64,000 nucleotides of DNA, taken from the NCBI RefSeq assembly GCF_010820565.1, contig NZ_JAAIJQ010000026.1, positions 1 through 64,000 of the forward strand, written 5' to 3'. Positions 17,899 to 27,477 of this stretch are shown here, piece by piece. How positions within the stretch are numbered: the first letter of the stretch is position 1; the number at the start of each line of letters is the position of its first letter. A program made the position numbers and the translations under genes. Below the pieces are notes generated by a model, which was given only the letters and a program-made list of their open reading frames with translations, was not told the origin of the DNA and searched no databases. Source of the DNA: Thiorhodococcus minor. Its GTDB lineage: Bacteria > Pseudomonadota > Gammaproteobacteria > Chromatiales > Chromatiaceae.

Positions 17899-20128
17899 CG
17901 GCAATCCGGAGATGCCGGAGACGGCAGCCGCGGCCGTGCCCAGCAAAGAAGAACTGGACGCCATGCCGGATGACACGAAGAGGCAATTCGCCGAGCGGCT
18001 TACGGCGCTTGATGAGGCGCTCAGCGAGCTCGGCTCGAAGCGTGAGGACCTCAACCGCAGGCTCGCCGAAGCCGAGCAGAAAGAGACCGATCTCGCTGCA
18101 GAACGTGCCAATCATGAGCAGAAACAGACGCAGTTGGCCGAGCAGGAACGCCAGCTGAACGAGCGCGAGCAGGCCATCGAGCTGCGCGAGCTGAATGCCC
18201 GCAACGGTTTCCTTGAGCAACAGCGCGACGCGCTCAAGACGCTCCGCGACGAGATTCGCCGGCTGGAGACCGAGCGCGACCAGGTCATCGCTAGGACCGA
18301 GCAGGAGGAGCGGGAGGCGCGCGAGCGCATCGATGCCATGCACGCGGCCCAGCGGGACGCGCAGCAGGCAGATAATGACGCGCTCGCACAGGACCGCCAG
18401 GCGTTGGAAGAGGAGCGGCAGGAGCTAGCGCTGGAGCGCAAACGTCTGGAGCAGGCGCGACGCAATCAAGAAGGCATCGAACGCCAGATCCGTCAGGTCC
18501 TCGAAGACGAGCATCAGCGCGAGATCGTCGAGCTGAAACGCCGCATCGACCAGGCCCGACGGAACGCGGGCGCGGACGCAAAGACAATCCAAGAGCAGCG
18601 CCAGGCGCTGGAGGCAGTCGCCGATCTCAATCGGCTGCTGGAACACCATGGCTTTGCCGATGCGGAGGCGCTCTTGCAACAGTTCGAGGCCTTGCGCACC
18701 GAGAATCGCCAGCTGCGCGAAGGCCAGCGGCATCGCTCCCAGGACGACCTAGAAGCCGAGAACGAGGCCTTACGCGAGCGCTGCGATGACTACGAGCAAC
18801 GGCTGGAAAACCAAGCTCAGCAGATTAACGCTCTGAAGAACGAGGTCGGGACGCGCCGCCTCGGCGTCTTGGAAAAGCAGACCCTAGAACAGGAAAAGCG
18901 TGTGCTGGAGCAGCATAAGCGTGCTCTGGACAGCGCTGTCACCGACCTAGAGCAACGGCTCGACGACCTGACGACACGCCAGCAGGGCCGTTCTGCCTTC
19001 GAGGCGCTGACGAAGATGGATAAGGACTTGGTCGGCAGCGCTCCCGTCGATGAAGTGCCGGCACTCGATGTGCTCGCCCAGGAGCTCCGTCAGCGCATCG
19101 CCGGTGCGCTGGATGCACCACTCTATTATCCGGAGCAGGTCATTCGGCTCTTCTTAGGTGGCCTGGCCATGAGCCAGCTGCACATCCTTCAGGGCATCTC
19201 CGGCACCGGCAAAACCAGCCTGGCGCTGGCCTTTGCAAAGGCTGTCGGCGGCCACTGCACCGAGGTGCCGGTCCAGGCCGGCTGGCGCGACCGCGACGAT
19301 CTGCTCGGGCATTTCAACGCCTTCGAGCGGCGGTTCTACGAGCGCGAATGTCTCCAGGCCATCTACCGTGCGGGTACCGAGCCGTTCAAGGACCACGTCA
19401 ACATCGTGCTGCTCGACGAGATGAACCTCTCTCATCCCGAGCAATACTTTGCCGAGCTGCTTTCCGCGCTGGAGATGCCAGCAGCGCAACGCAGGCTGGT
19501 TCTGACCGAGAGTGCGCTGCCGGACCCGCCGCTGCTGATGCGCGCGGACGGTTGCGATGGCCGCAAGCTGGGGCTACCCGACAATCTTTGGTTCATCGGC
19601 ACCGCGAATGAGGATGAGACCACCAAGGGCTTTGCCGACAAGACCTTCGACCGGGCACACGTGATGGAGCTGCGCGAAAAGGACGCCCCGTTCGAGGTCG
19701 AGCAGCACCCAGGCTCGCTGCCGTACAGCTTCTCCTCGTTGCAGCGCCAGTTCGACAAGGCGCGGAAAAAGCACCGCCAGGCGGTCGAGTCGGGCCTCGC
19801 CGCGCTGCAGAAGAGCGCGTTCACGAACCGGCTCAAGGACGATTTCGATCTCGGTTGGGGCAACCGGCTGGAGCGCCAGGCCATGCGCTTCATACCCGTG
19901 GTCATCGCCGCCGGTGGCAGCCTTGGCGAAGGCATGGACCATCTGCTGGCCACCCGCCTGTTCCGCGCGGGCAAGATCACCGAGCGCTTCGATGTGGGTC
20001 TGGATACGCTGCGGGACCTGGAGACGGCTTTGGTCGAGGCCTGGCCGCAGGTTGATTCGAAGAATGATCCGGAGACCTGCCTCGACCGATTGGCGCGCGA
20101 AATCAAGCGCAAGGAGCAGCAGGGATGA
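17819..20128 (+). CDS. McrB-like AAA+ ATPase with long coiled coil
   Basis: A 769-residue protein. Residues 45-395 are an almost unbroken charged coiled coil. The AAA+ module begins near residue 425: Walker A GISGTGKTSL, Walker B IVLLDEMNLSHPEQYF and sensor region FIGTANEDETTKGFADKTFDRAHVMEL, a form close to McrB-type GTPases. McrB subunits form a ring motor that drives a nuclease partner. The ATG at 17819 overlaps the upstream gene by 80 bases; an in-frame ATG at 17912 would avoid that. The stop overlaps the next start (ATGA). Confidence 0.8.
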   Translation: MAKKRRVRNGGNQPNHNKLPEQIGRLDGNPEMPETAAAAVPSKEELDAMPDDTKRQFAERLTALDEALSELGSKREDLNRRLAEAEQKETDLAAERANHEQKQTQLAEQERQLNEREQAIELRELNARNGFLEQQRDALKTLRDEIRRLETERDQVIARTEQEEREARERIDAMHAAQRDAQQADNDALAQDRQALEEERQELALERKRLEQARRNQEGIERQIRQVLEDEHQREIVELKRRIDQARRNAGADAKTIQEQRQALEAVADLNRLLEHHGFADAEALLQQFEALRTENRQLREGQRHRSQDDLEAENEALRERCDDYEQRLENQAQQINALKNEVGTRRLGVLEKQTLEQEKRVLEQHKRALDSAVTDLEQRLDDLTTRQQGRSAFEALTKMDKDLVGSAPVDEVPALDVLAQELRQRIAGALDAPLYYPEQVIRLFLGGLAMSQLHILQGISGTGKTSLALAFAKAVGGHCTEVPVQAGWRDRDDLLGHFNAFERRFYERECLQAIYRAGTEPFKDHVNIVLLDEMNLSHPEQYFAELLSALEMPAAQRRLVLTESALPDPPLLMRADGCDGRKLGLPDNLWFIGTANEDETTKGFADKTFDRAHVMELREKDAPFEVEQHPGSLPYSFSSLQRQFDKARKKHRQAVESGLAALQKSAFTNRLKDDFDLGWGNRLERQAMRFIPVVIAAGGSLGEGMDHLLATRLFRAGKITERFDVGLDTLRDLETALVEAWPQVDSKNDPETCLDRLAREIKRKEQQG

Positions 20129-22017
20129 CGGCCCTGAGGCTCAGGGACCGACTTGATGACCGGCGGAGGCAGGTCAACGACGACGCGCCGCTACTCGAAG
20201 GCCGCTGGGTGTTGGAGCAGCCGGCCCGCCAGAACGGCCATACAGAGCTTGCGGGCGGGGACCTGCTGGTCGATGACGGCGCGCCCCGCCTGCGTCTTGG
20301 CACTGTTGATAGCGGATTTCGGCGCCCCAGGATGCCGGACGACGACCGCAGCGACTACCAGTTGGCACTGGACGCCATCGCCGCGATCAAGAACAGGACG
20401 GACCTGACCACAGGGCGTTGGCCGAGCCCGCTGCTGCCGGCCGAGCTCGGACGGCAATGCGAGCCGAACCGGCTGGACGCGCTGCTGGACGAGGTCTTCG
20501 AGCGAGGGCATCTGGATGCCATCGCGATCCGCCCACGACTCAGCATGCGCTACGAGACCGAACTGCTGCCGGTGGACCGCGCCCGGCGTCTGGACACCGG
20601 CTTTCAGCGCCATCTGGCTGCCCACTCGGAATGTTGGGCCGCCCGCACGCTGAGCGGCGTCGTGCCAAAGACCGTTCTCGCGCGTATCAGCGACGATGAT
20701 GCCGACATTTACGAGCACCGCGTCTACGCACGCCTGCTTGATCATCTGGAGCGCTATCTGCAGGGGCGCATCGGCAAGCTCAGTAGTATTGCCGCACGTT
20801 ACCAGGAAGGGCTCGAGTTCAACAACAGCGAAGATGTGGACTGGCAGTTGCGGCGGGACATCTGCGCGGTCTGGGGAGAGGCGGTCAGCGCCGGCGAAGC
20901 GGGCGAGCTGCTGAAACAAAACCGCGAGCAGCTGGATCATCTGGCATGTTTGCTGAAGCGCATCCGAGCGCTCAAGGGACGAAGGATCAAAGGCTTCAAC
21001 GGCAGCTCCCTGTATCAGGCCATCCCTCGCGGTGCCCAAATCGGCCTGAGCCTGGTGCCGACCAACCTATTGCAGCACGACGCGCACTATCGCCAGCTGC
21101 GCCGACTCTGGGACGCCTGGCTGGCGGCGACCGCCGCCGAGCGCGAGCGGCCCGTGCAGGTGCTCGCGCGCCGACGCGCGGACGAGGACCGCTACGAGCG
21201 CTATATCGGGCTGCTGTTGCTGCGCGTGCTCCGCGCACTGGACTTTCAGGTCAGCTGGTCAGGCGAGGCATCGGCGCGGGCCGCCTGCGATCGTTGGGGC
21301 GATGCGGCGAGCTTGGAGAACTGCGACCACACCTGGATCATCGGTATGGATGGCCATCGTCTGGTGCTCGTGCCTTCCGCAGCCCCCGTCGATGCAAACG
21401 CGGCGGCCGAGTGGACCACGCGCACGCTGGACGAAGGCCGCGAGATCCGCGTGCCTTCCCTCTTGCATGCCCCAGAGCGCACGGATTCACCGTCGCCACC
21501 GGAGCACCTAGTCGCCGGCCATCCAGCCTTGCAGCTGTACCCGCTTGACCTGTACGCGCAGGAGAAGGCCCACGCGCTCGTCGCCGCTTGGCTCTGGCAG
21601 CGGCGGCTGGCCGGCTATGGCGAGGTGTTTCCGCAGCTGCCGACACCCGTGGCCGATGCTTGGCCGGAAATCGCTCCGGCCCCACGCGATGGGCACGCCT
21701 TGTGCCGGCCAGTCAGCGATGCCGACTGGCAGCGTCTGAGCGAGGTGCTTGAGCAGCATGCTCGCCCGCAACTGCGCGATCGAATTGCCAACCGAAAGAC
21801 GCAGCTGGACCGCCTAGCGCAATGTCCCGAGTCGGACTGCTCGCGGCGTGCCTCGACCTTCGAACCCCAACCTTCCGGTTTCTTTGCCCAGTGCGATTGC
21901 GGTTGTCGCTGGGAGCTGCGCGATAGCCATTTTCGTCTGGCGCGGATCGATCGGGAGCTGCAGGGCTTCGTAACCCTCGGTCATCGTTGGCTGTACGTAC
22001 CTGTGATATCGGACTGA
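20125..22017 (+). CDS. McrC-like partner protein (DUF2357-like), function uncertain
   Basis: A 630-residue protein encoded directly after the McrB-like ATPase with an ATGA overlap, which is the usual place of McrC or DUF2357 partners. A segment DIYEHRVYARLLDHLERYL (about residue 193) resembles the conserved helix of that family. A later YERYIGLLLLRVLRALDF looks like the helix that opens PD-(D/E)xK nucleases, but I cannot see a clear catalytic D...ExK set. The C-terminus carries cysteines (CPESDC, CDCGC) suggestive of a zinc ribbon. It is the last gene of the island A operon. Confidence 0.55.
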   Translation: MTALRLRDRLDDRRRQVNDDAPLLEGRWVLEQPARQNGHTELAGGDLLVDDGAPRLRLGTVDSGFRRPRMPDDDRSDYQLALDAIAAIKNRTDLTTGRWPSPLLPAELGRQCEPNRLDALLDEVFERGHLDAIAIRPRLSMRYETELLPVDRARRLDTGFQRHLAAHSECWAARTLSGVVPKTVLARISDDDADIYEHRVYARLLDHLERYLQGRIGKLSSIAARYQEGLEFNNSEDVDWQLRRDICAVWGEAVSAGEAGELLKQNREQLDHLACLLKRIRALKGRRIKGFNGSSLYQAIPRGAQIGLSLVPTNLLQHDAHYRQLRRLWDAWLAATAAERERPVQVLARRRADEDRYERYIGLLLLRVLRALDFQVSWSGEASARAACDRWGDAASLENCDHTWIIGMDGHRLVLVPSAAPVDANAAAEWTTRTLDEGREIRVPSLLHAPERTDSPSPPEHLVAGHPALQLYPLDLYAQEKAHALVAAWLWQRRLAGYGEVFPQLPTPVADAWPEIAPAPRDGHALCRPVSDADWQRLSEVLEQHARPQLRDRIANRKTQLDRLAQCPESDCSRRASTFEPQPSGFFAQCDCGCRWELRDSHFRLARIDRELQGFVTLGHRWLYVPVISD

Positions 22018-22753
22018 TAGTTGGTGCGAGTCACCTTCGCCATTATTGAAGGCCATCGACATCACAAGGCGCGATGCCTTCCGGCTCTGGCTTCGGCAAT
22101 GAGCGCGCCGTCCAGTCGCGGGAACCGCTGGCACCCGTACGGGAGCAACGCGCTCGCCCTGACTATGGGTTGTGAAAGCGCAGACTCCCGAGGCGGGAGC
22201 GGTCCGGGATCGCCGTCGTGCAGAGCCATGATCAATTCGGTCCGAGAGTGCCACTGGGTGCTGCAACCGTTCCTCCCGAAACGGCTTGCTCAGGCTAAGT
22301 AGGCCGGTGAAATGCTCGGCTGGGACCCCCATCGCGGATTCTCGTTGGACGCGGCAGTGCCTGGGCTACCCAATCTCCGATCTGCCCGACATTGCCGCCG
22401 ATCGCAGTCAAAGCACCGATATCCGCTCCTGGGTGGACCACCGAGGTCACTGCAGCTATTGACAGCTCTTCAGTGCTTACCGCCTGCTGGGGCGGTGTGG
22501 CTCAGTGACCGCTCCTGGCCGAGTCCTTCCGCTCAGCCGACGTGGGTGAGTTTCCGCTGATGGGACGGAACTGTCAGCGACGAATACTGGCTTAGTGACG
22601 GGTCTGGGTCCAATAGCCCTTCGCCACCTTCCGCTCAGGTGTCGCAGTACGAGCAAGATTGCCCGCCGCCAGGTGGGTGGATCCTCAAAATCCGGGACAC
22701 ATGAGGCTTGGAAACACCCCCCTTTCCCAACGCCAAGGCCGTCGGACCGCCGC
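22018..22753. other. Intergenic, no convincing gene
   Basis: About 740 bases after the island A operon. No protein-like ORF, tRNA or clear terminator stands out. The region has the look of degraded intergenic DNA at the border between defence genes and other cargo. Confidence 0.5.
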
Positions 22754-24010
22754 TCAGTCGGGTACGAACACCAGTACGTTGCCGTTGATGCAGTAGCGCT
22801 CGCCGGTGGGCGGAGGCCCATCATCGAAGATGTGCCCCAGGTGAATGCCTGAGCTTGCGCTGCGGACCTCGGTGCGGCGCATGCCGTGGGAGCTGTCCTC
22901 ATGGAGCGTGACCGAGCCTTCGATCGGCTGGAAGAAGCTCGGCCAACCGGTGCCGCTGTCAAACTTGGCGTCGGTGCGGAAAATCGGAGCGCCGGTGATC
23001 GGGTCGACGAAGGCACCCGGGCGCTTCTCGTCCAGATGCGAGCCGGTGAAGGGGCGCTCGGTGCCCTGCTCGAAGGCGATGCGCCGCTGCTCGGGGGTGA
23101 GGATGCGGTAGCCGAGCCATTGCCAGAAGCGCTCCCGTTCGCCGTTGTAGCCGGTGAAGCGCGAGACCTCCCGACCGTCCTCGAACAGGACGATGGTCGG
23201 GGTGGCAAACAGGGCCTTTTCCAGCGTCCAGCGCTGGGGCGGCTTGGTGGCAAAGGTGGCTACGATGGGCACCTCCGACGACCAGCCGTCCAGGACCTCC
23301 TCGTGGAATAGCTGGCAGAACGGACAGTCCTCGGCCTCGAAGACAATGAGCTGGCGCTCCCGGCTGAGGTCCGCGGCCTCCAGCGCCGTGGGCTCGACCT
23401 GTTGCGGCTGGCCCGGATAGGCGACCTTGGTGCCGCCCAGGCCGCAGTAGCCGTCCGGGTTCTTCTTGAGGTAGTCCTGGTGATAGCGCTCGGCGCGGTT
23501 GTAATTGCGCAGCGGTGCGATCTCCGTGGTGACGGGTCCGTATCCAGCGGCCGTCAGCGCCCGCTGGTAACTGTCACGGGTCCCGACGGCCAAGGCGCGC
23601 TGCGCCGGGCTGTTGTAGTAAACGGCGCTCCGGTAGTTGCTGCCCACGTCGTTGCCTTGGCGGTCGCCTTGGGTGGGATTGTGATTCTCCCAGAAGGCGA
23701 TCAGGACGGTGTCGAGCGACACCTGATCGGGGTCGAAGCGCACCTTGACCACCTCGGCGTGGTTGCGCTCATCGCTGCGCCCCTGGCGGATGCGTTTCTC
23801 CAGGTCGAGCACGTCCTGATAACCGACGCGCGGGTTGTCTCCACCCGCGTAGCCGGACTCGACATCGACGACGCCCGGGACGGCCGCCATGCGCTTCTCG
23901 GCGCCCCAGAAGCAGCCCATGCCGAGGACGATGGAGTCGGTCTTTGCCAGCGCCGGAAGCGGCGCGGCGAGCAGTAGGCTCAAGAAAACGAAACGCGTGA
24001 GTCTTTGCAT
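22754..24010 (-). CDS. msrAB: Exported MsrA-thioredoxin-MsrB methionine sulfoxide reductase fusion
   Basis: A 418-residue three-domain protein. A signal peptide (about 22 residues, ending PALAK) predicts a periplasmic location. Residues 25-185 are MsrA with the catalytic GCFWGAE. A central thioredoxin-like segment has CPFC (about residue 226). The C-terminal domain is MsrB, with FDSGTGWPSFF and the catalytic cysteine in RYCING. The two CxxC pairs that hold zinc in many MsrB proteins are absent; ITGAPIF stands where CGAPLF is usual. It repairs both isomers of oxidised methionine. It is a single gene, unrelated to the flanking defence operon. Confidence 0.9.
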   Translation of the reverse strand: MQRLTRFVFLSLLLAAPLPALAKTDSIVLGMGCFWGAEKRMAAVPGVVDVESGYAGGDNPRVGYQDVLDLEKRIRQGRSDERNHAEVVKVRFDPDQVSLDTVLIAFWENHNPTQGDRQGNDVGSNYRSAVYYNSPAQRALAVGTRDSYQRALTAAGYGPVTTEIAPLRNYNRAERYHQDYLKKNPDGYCGLGGTKVAYPGQPQQVEPTALEAADLSRERQLIVFEAEDCPFCQLFHEEVLDGWSSEVPIVATFATKPPQRWTLEKALFATPTIVLFEDGREVSRFTGYNGERERFWQWLGYRILTPEQRRIAFEQGTERPFTGSHLDEKRPGAFVDPITGAPIFRTDAKFDSGTGWPSFFQPIEGSVTLHEDSSHGMRRTEVRSASSGIHLGHIFDDGPPPTGERYCINGNVLVFVPD

Positions 24011-24437
24011 GTGGCACCTTTCACTGGTTTGTTGGGCTCAAACCTAGGACCCGCGCCAATGCGATGATGCTTCAGGCACAGCCGGGCTATCGGCTTGTAG
24101 ATTCGCTGCGCGGTCGCCGATGGTTACACCCGCAAGCCATTGGCAGCAGCACCGCTGTTGGCGCTCGCGTTATTCCGTCAAGAATTCTCAGAATGATCCG
24201 CGCTGGATCGGCCAAATCTCGCTACCGCGGTACTCTCGACCGAATACAGTTTTCGTCGGCGGTCTGGTTGAAGACATCCATCGCTGACACTCATCACGCT
24301 GATGGGTGCGTCGGCTGCACGCGGGTAGCGAAGTCCGGATTTCTTGACGAGCGACCAGTCTGCATTTGTTCCGGCCGCTCGCGTCGACAGGTCGAGTGGC
24401 CGCTTCCTCCGTTCCCCCGCCGACTAGGAGGACGCGC
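24011..24437. other. Intergenic, no convincing gene
   Basis: About 430 bases upstream of msrAB. It should contain the msrAB promoter, though I cannot point to clear -35 and -10 boxes. No ORF here looks protein-like. Confidence 0.45.
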
Positions 24438-24758
24438 TCAAGCCACAAACTCGACCGTCGCCGTCCGGCCGATTGCCAGCAATTGCGCCAAGAGCTCGGG
24501 GCGGTCAGCCAATCTGTGGGAGAGAACATCAAGTAGAGGGGTGTTGCGGGGATCATCAGCGCGTTCAGGATCCTCAGGCAGCTCCGCCCAGGCGCCCCCG
24601 AATCCCGCGAGCCAGGCACGTTGCGATTCGCGGTCGTTGAGTGGCGGGAAGCCATCGGGATCGTCAAGGATTCCGTCGAACATGGCTGATCCGCGGTCGA
24701 ACCAGGTGAGGCGCATCTTGTCGCGCATCGACATGGGACGTTTCTCGTCTTGATGCAT
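24438..24758 (-). CDS. Small hypothetical protein
   Basis: A 106-residue acidic protein; translation might instead start at the internal ATG that gives MSMRDKMRL. The segment LNDRESQRAWLAGFGGAW is protein-like, and the codon use fits the region better than shadow frames do. I do not recognise the family. It stands alone between msrAB and the oxidoreductase gene. A false ORF cannot be excluded. Confidence 0.5.
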   Translation of the reverse strand: MHQDEKRPMSMRDKMRLTWFDRGSAMFDGILDDPDGFPPLNDRESQRAWLAGFGGAWAELPEDPERADDPRNTPLLDVLSHRLADRPELLAQLLAIGRTATVEFVA

Positions 24759-25370
24759 CGATTCGGTGTCTTGCCCGTGCAGTGTTGCCGAAGACGTCGG
24801 TTGTTGAGCGGATGGAAGACAGGATCATTCTCCGAGCGCCCGGACTCGCGGCGCCGTTGTGCGCGACACGCGCCCTCGGTTCGCCGCTGATCAGGATGGT
24901 ACCTCGCCTAAGCCAAGCAGCCTGGCAGCAGACACCGCTGCAAACACGCTCGCCTTCCAAGACCGCCCGACGGCCCGCGTGAGCTTGCGACCAACTAGAT
25001 GCCCGACGCCCAGGTGCCGGGAAAATAGAACCGGGCGTTCTGGGGCTTCAGCTCGGCGTAGGTGTAGGATCGGCGCCGGATCACGCTGCTACAGCCGAGG
25101 TTGAGCCTGTCCGGAAACTCCGGTCCCCAAGCGCCGAAACCGGCTTCGTCAATCGAGACTTGAGCGGACCCGGCCGCCGCCTGGGAAGGGATTGTCCCCA
25201 GCCCCCGTGCGTGTCTCTGTGGATAACCTGTGTCATTCGACGGTAACGCGCCACCCGCATTGAGAAAATCGTGTGCCGGTCAATGGCTGACCAGTGGCTC
25301 GGCAAGGCGCCCCATGAGTCACCGCGCCGCCGTCGGAGCACGATTGCCAGTGTGGAGGTACGCGTCGCGG
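24759..25370. other. Intergenic, no convincing gene
   Basis: About 610 bases. The only notable string is a perfect DnaA-box-like TGTGGATAA at 25218-25226, alone and without neighbouring boxes. No credible ORF or RNA gene is visible. Confidence 0.45.
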
Positions 25371-25982
25371 TCAGGTGACCGCCGGGGCTTGATGCAGAAA
25401 GGTGTCGTCCGTCAGCTGGCGGAGTACGAGCTCCGCCACATCCGCACGCGCAATGCGCCCCGATTTGAGGGCCGGATCGACACCGAAGCGATAGGCCCCA
25501 GTGCGGGGACCATCGGTCAGTCCGCCGGGGCGCACGATGACCCAATCGAGCCCGCTCGCCATGACCAGCTGCTCCTGCTCCGCCTTGGCTGCGAGGATCC
25601 GCTTCAGCATGAGGTCCATCACTAGACGCAAGGGCCAGGCGATCTGCGCGCGGCTGTCGCCGACACCGAGGGAGCTCACGACCACCAGTCGGCGCACGTC
25701 GGCATCCTGCATCGCGGCCAGAATGCGCTCGGTCCCGCGCGCCTCGATGGGCGTCTGCCGGCCATGTGAGCCGAGCACGCAGATGACCGCGTCCGCACCC
25801 TCGACGCACCTGGCCACCGCCGCCGGGTCGAGCACATCCCCGCCGAGCGTCATCAGTCCGCTGCGGGGTGCGAGCTTTGAGGGATCGCGCGCAAGGGCGG
25901 TGACGCGGTGACCCTGCTCCAGTGCCTGGGCCAGGACCTGCCGGCCGGTGCCGCCGGTCGCGCCGAAGAGGGCGATGTGCAT
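25371..25982 (-). CDS. NAD(P)-binding oxidoreductase, atypical SDR type
   Basis: A 203-residue Rossmann-fold protein of the NAD(P)H-binding (NmrA/SDR-a5-like) kind. The nucleotide loop is GATGGTGRQ at residues 7-15, the strand-2 end ALARDPSKL suggests NADP preference, and LVVVSSLGVGD and the late VIVRPGGLTDG are family boxes. The usual catalytic YxxxK is not evident, as in other members of this group. It is cargo, followed by yaeQ on the same strand; no functional link to the defence genes is seen. Confidence 0.82.
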   Translation of the reverse strand: MHIALFGATGGTGRQVLAQALEQGHRVTALARDPSKLAPRSGLMTLGGDVLDPAAVARCVEGADAVICVLGSHGRQTPIEARGTERILAAMQDADVRRLVVVSSLGVGDSRAQIAWPLRLVMDLMLKRILAAKAEQEQLVMASGLDWVIVRPGGLTDGPRTGAYRFGVDPALKSGRIARADVAELVLRQLTDDTFLHQAPAVT

Positions 25983-26144
25983 GCGAGGGTCTCCTGTTTG
26001 CCGTCGAGGACATCAACGGCCCGACAGTGAGGGCAGGGCAGTCGAAAGGCGAGGGGCTCTTGGGGCATTGAGTTGCCGATACCGACCGGCGTTAGCACCT
26101 GCGCATCGCACAGCCTGCTCAGCCGCAGGAAGAGTCGGACGCGC

Positions 26145-26696
26145 TCACGCATGGTCAGGGGCCTGCCGAACGCTCGGCGTCAGCTCGACCGTAGACTGGC
26201 CATTGCCGATCCAGACCTGGCCACCATCGAGCGTGCATTGCAGGTCCATGCTGCGCGCAACCAGCCCGGTCAGCGCCGCGACCGCATCCGCGTCGAGATT
26301 CAGCACCCGCAGGTTGCGCAGCCGCGCGAGATTGGCCGCGTTCTGCTGCCACCAAAGCTCGGCCGACCGGCCCGCATAGTTGATCACCACCACCTCCCGC
26401 GCCCGTCCGCAGGCCTGACGCAGCCGTCGCTCCTCCGGCTGGCCCAGCTCGATCCAGCGCTCGATCTCCCCGCTCAGGCTGTGCTGCCACAGATCCGGCT
26501 CCGCGTCGGTGGAGAGTCCCTTGGTGAAGGCGAGCTGCGGATCGGCGAAGAGACAGAAGGCGAGGAGCCGGACCATCATCCGTGCGTCCGTCTCCGAGGG
26601 ATGGCGGGCGAGGGTGAGCGCGTGGCTCTCGTAGTAGTGCCGGTCCAGATCGCTGATCTGCACCTGGGCTTTGAAGACGGTTGCCTTGAGGGCCAT
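26145..26696 (-). CDS. yaeQ: YaeQ family protein
   Basis: A 183-residue protein starting MALKATVFKAQVQISDLDRHYY, the characteristic YaeQ opening. HPSETDARMMVRLLAFCLFA and VVVINYAGRSAELWW follow, both typical of the family, which has a minimal PD-(D/E)xK-like fold and no settled function. ATG 26696 matches the family length; upstream in-frame codons are probably untranslated. It is the last cargo gene before the ICE recombination block. Confidence 0.88.
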   Translation of the reverse strand: MALKATVFKAQVQISDLDRHYYESHALTLARHPSETDARMMVRLLAFCLFADPQLAFTKGLSTDAEPDLWQHSLSGEIERWIELGQPEERRLRQACGRAREVVVINYAGRSAELWWQQNAANLARLRNLRVLNLDADAVAALTGLVARSMDLQCTLDGGQVWIGNGQSTVELTPSVRQAPDHA

Positions 26697-27122
26697 GGGC
26701 TGTCCTGGGGCGGGGAGGGCTGAGTCAATCAGGCCGCCCATGGTAACCGGGATGCCCAGCCGCTCGAAGGCGACGGTCATTGCCCGGGCTCGGCGTGATG
26801 ACGATGACCGCCGATCGCTGAGCTTGCGCGACCGCGATACGCGTGCTAGAAACCAGGAAGTTGCTCAGCGTCTCTGGCGCCAGTGACCGACCCGCGGAGG
26901 TCCAAGTCCGCGCACCACCTGCGCCATCTCATGGCGTCTTGCACGCGCCGATCGATGGCGTCTGATCCCGGCCAGGCTGTCGGGATTCTCCAAGCGACGT
27001 GCGCCCGCACGCAGCACTCACTCCCTGATCGATCGCGCCAAACCCCTGTCGCCTCCGTCTCGCCGCGCCTGATCCGCGCCGCCGAGACGACAGTGGTTTT
27101 CGCGATCGCCTGAACCGGGGAT
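26697..27122. other. Intergenic, no convincing gene
   Basis: About 430 bases between yaeQ and the ICE leader element. It should mark the border of the cargo region. I see no direct repeats that would define an insertion scar and no credible ORF. Confidence 0.4.
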
Positions 27123-27128
27123 CGTGAC

Positions 27129-27250
27129 ATCGCCTGCGCGGGCGATTCGCACCACCGCGCGCACCATCCGCCAGCTCAGGCTGGCCTTCCACCCCCAGGG
27201 GAGACACCTCCCCACCGGGCGGGCGTCTCCCGGCCTTTTGGAGACGACCC
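27129..27250 (+). promoter_or_regulatory. Structured leader, extended three-hairpin form, copy 1
   Basis: Three successive hairpins precede the small ORF and ssb. H1 is ATCGCC/GGCGAT (27129-27146). H2 is GCCAGC-TCAG-GCTGGC (about 27170-27185). H3 is GGGGAG-ACAC-CTCCCC (27198-27213), followed by a strand CCGGGCGGGCGTCTCCCGG that can re-pair with H3. The conserved string GCGCACCA lies between H1 and H2. Closely similar copies precede the cobS-like gene and radC. Confidence 0.6.
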
Positions 27251-27454
27251 ATGCACACCACTGCGGCTCCCATCCGTGCCTTGCGCACGGTCGCCTTGTT
27301 CGCGACCGGCGCGGCGACCTATGGCCACGCTTCGGCCTTCGCCCAGCTCCCCGGCTGGCCACGCCTCCTGCGTGCCGCGCAGCGGCTCGCGCGGTCGCGC
27401 ACGCCCGCTGCGGAAACGCCGCTGCAGCGGCGCCCCGCGCCCCTGCGGTCCTGA
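27251..27454 (+). CDS. Small ICE protein of unknown function
   Basis: A 67-residue ORF with a GGAGACGA ribosome site directly behind the structured leader, so it is probably translated. It has an alanine-rich, partly hydrophobic N-terminal half ([21 protein letters not shown]) and an arginine-rich tail. Family unknown. It stands 23 bases before ssb, a place where SXT-type elements also carry a small ORF. Confidence 0.45.
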   Translation: MHTTAAPIRALRTVALFATGAATYGHASAFAQLPGWPRLLRAAQRLARSRTPAAETPLQRRPAPLRS

Positions 27455-27477
27455 TCATCCCAACCGGAGACAACACC

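Noticed and set aside
22477-23253. A 258-residue minus-strand open frame overlapping the end of msrAB
   Set aside because: It is a shadow frame; the MsrB domain with RYCING and GTGWPSF is unambiguous in the other frame.
25218-25226. A perfect DnaA-box-like TGTGGATAA as part of an origin
   Set aside because: It is a single box without neighbours, AT-rich unwinding region or dnaA/rep gene.
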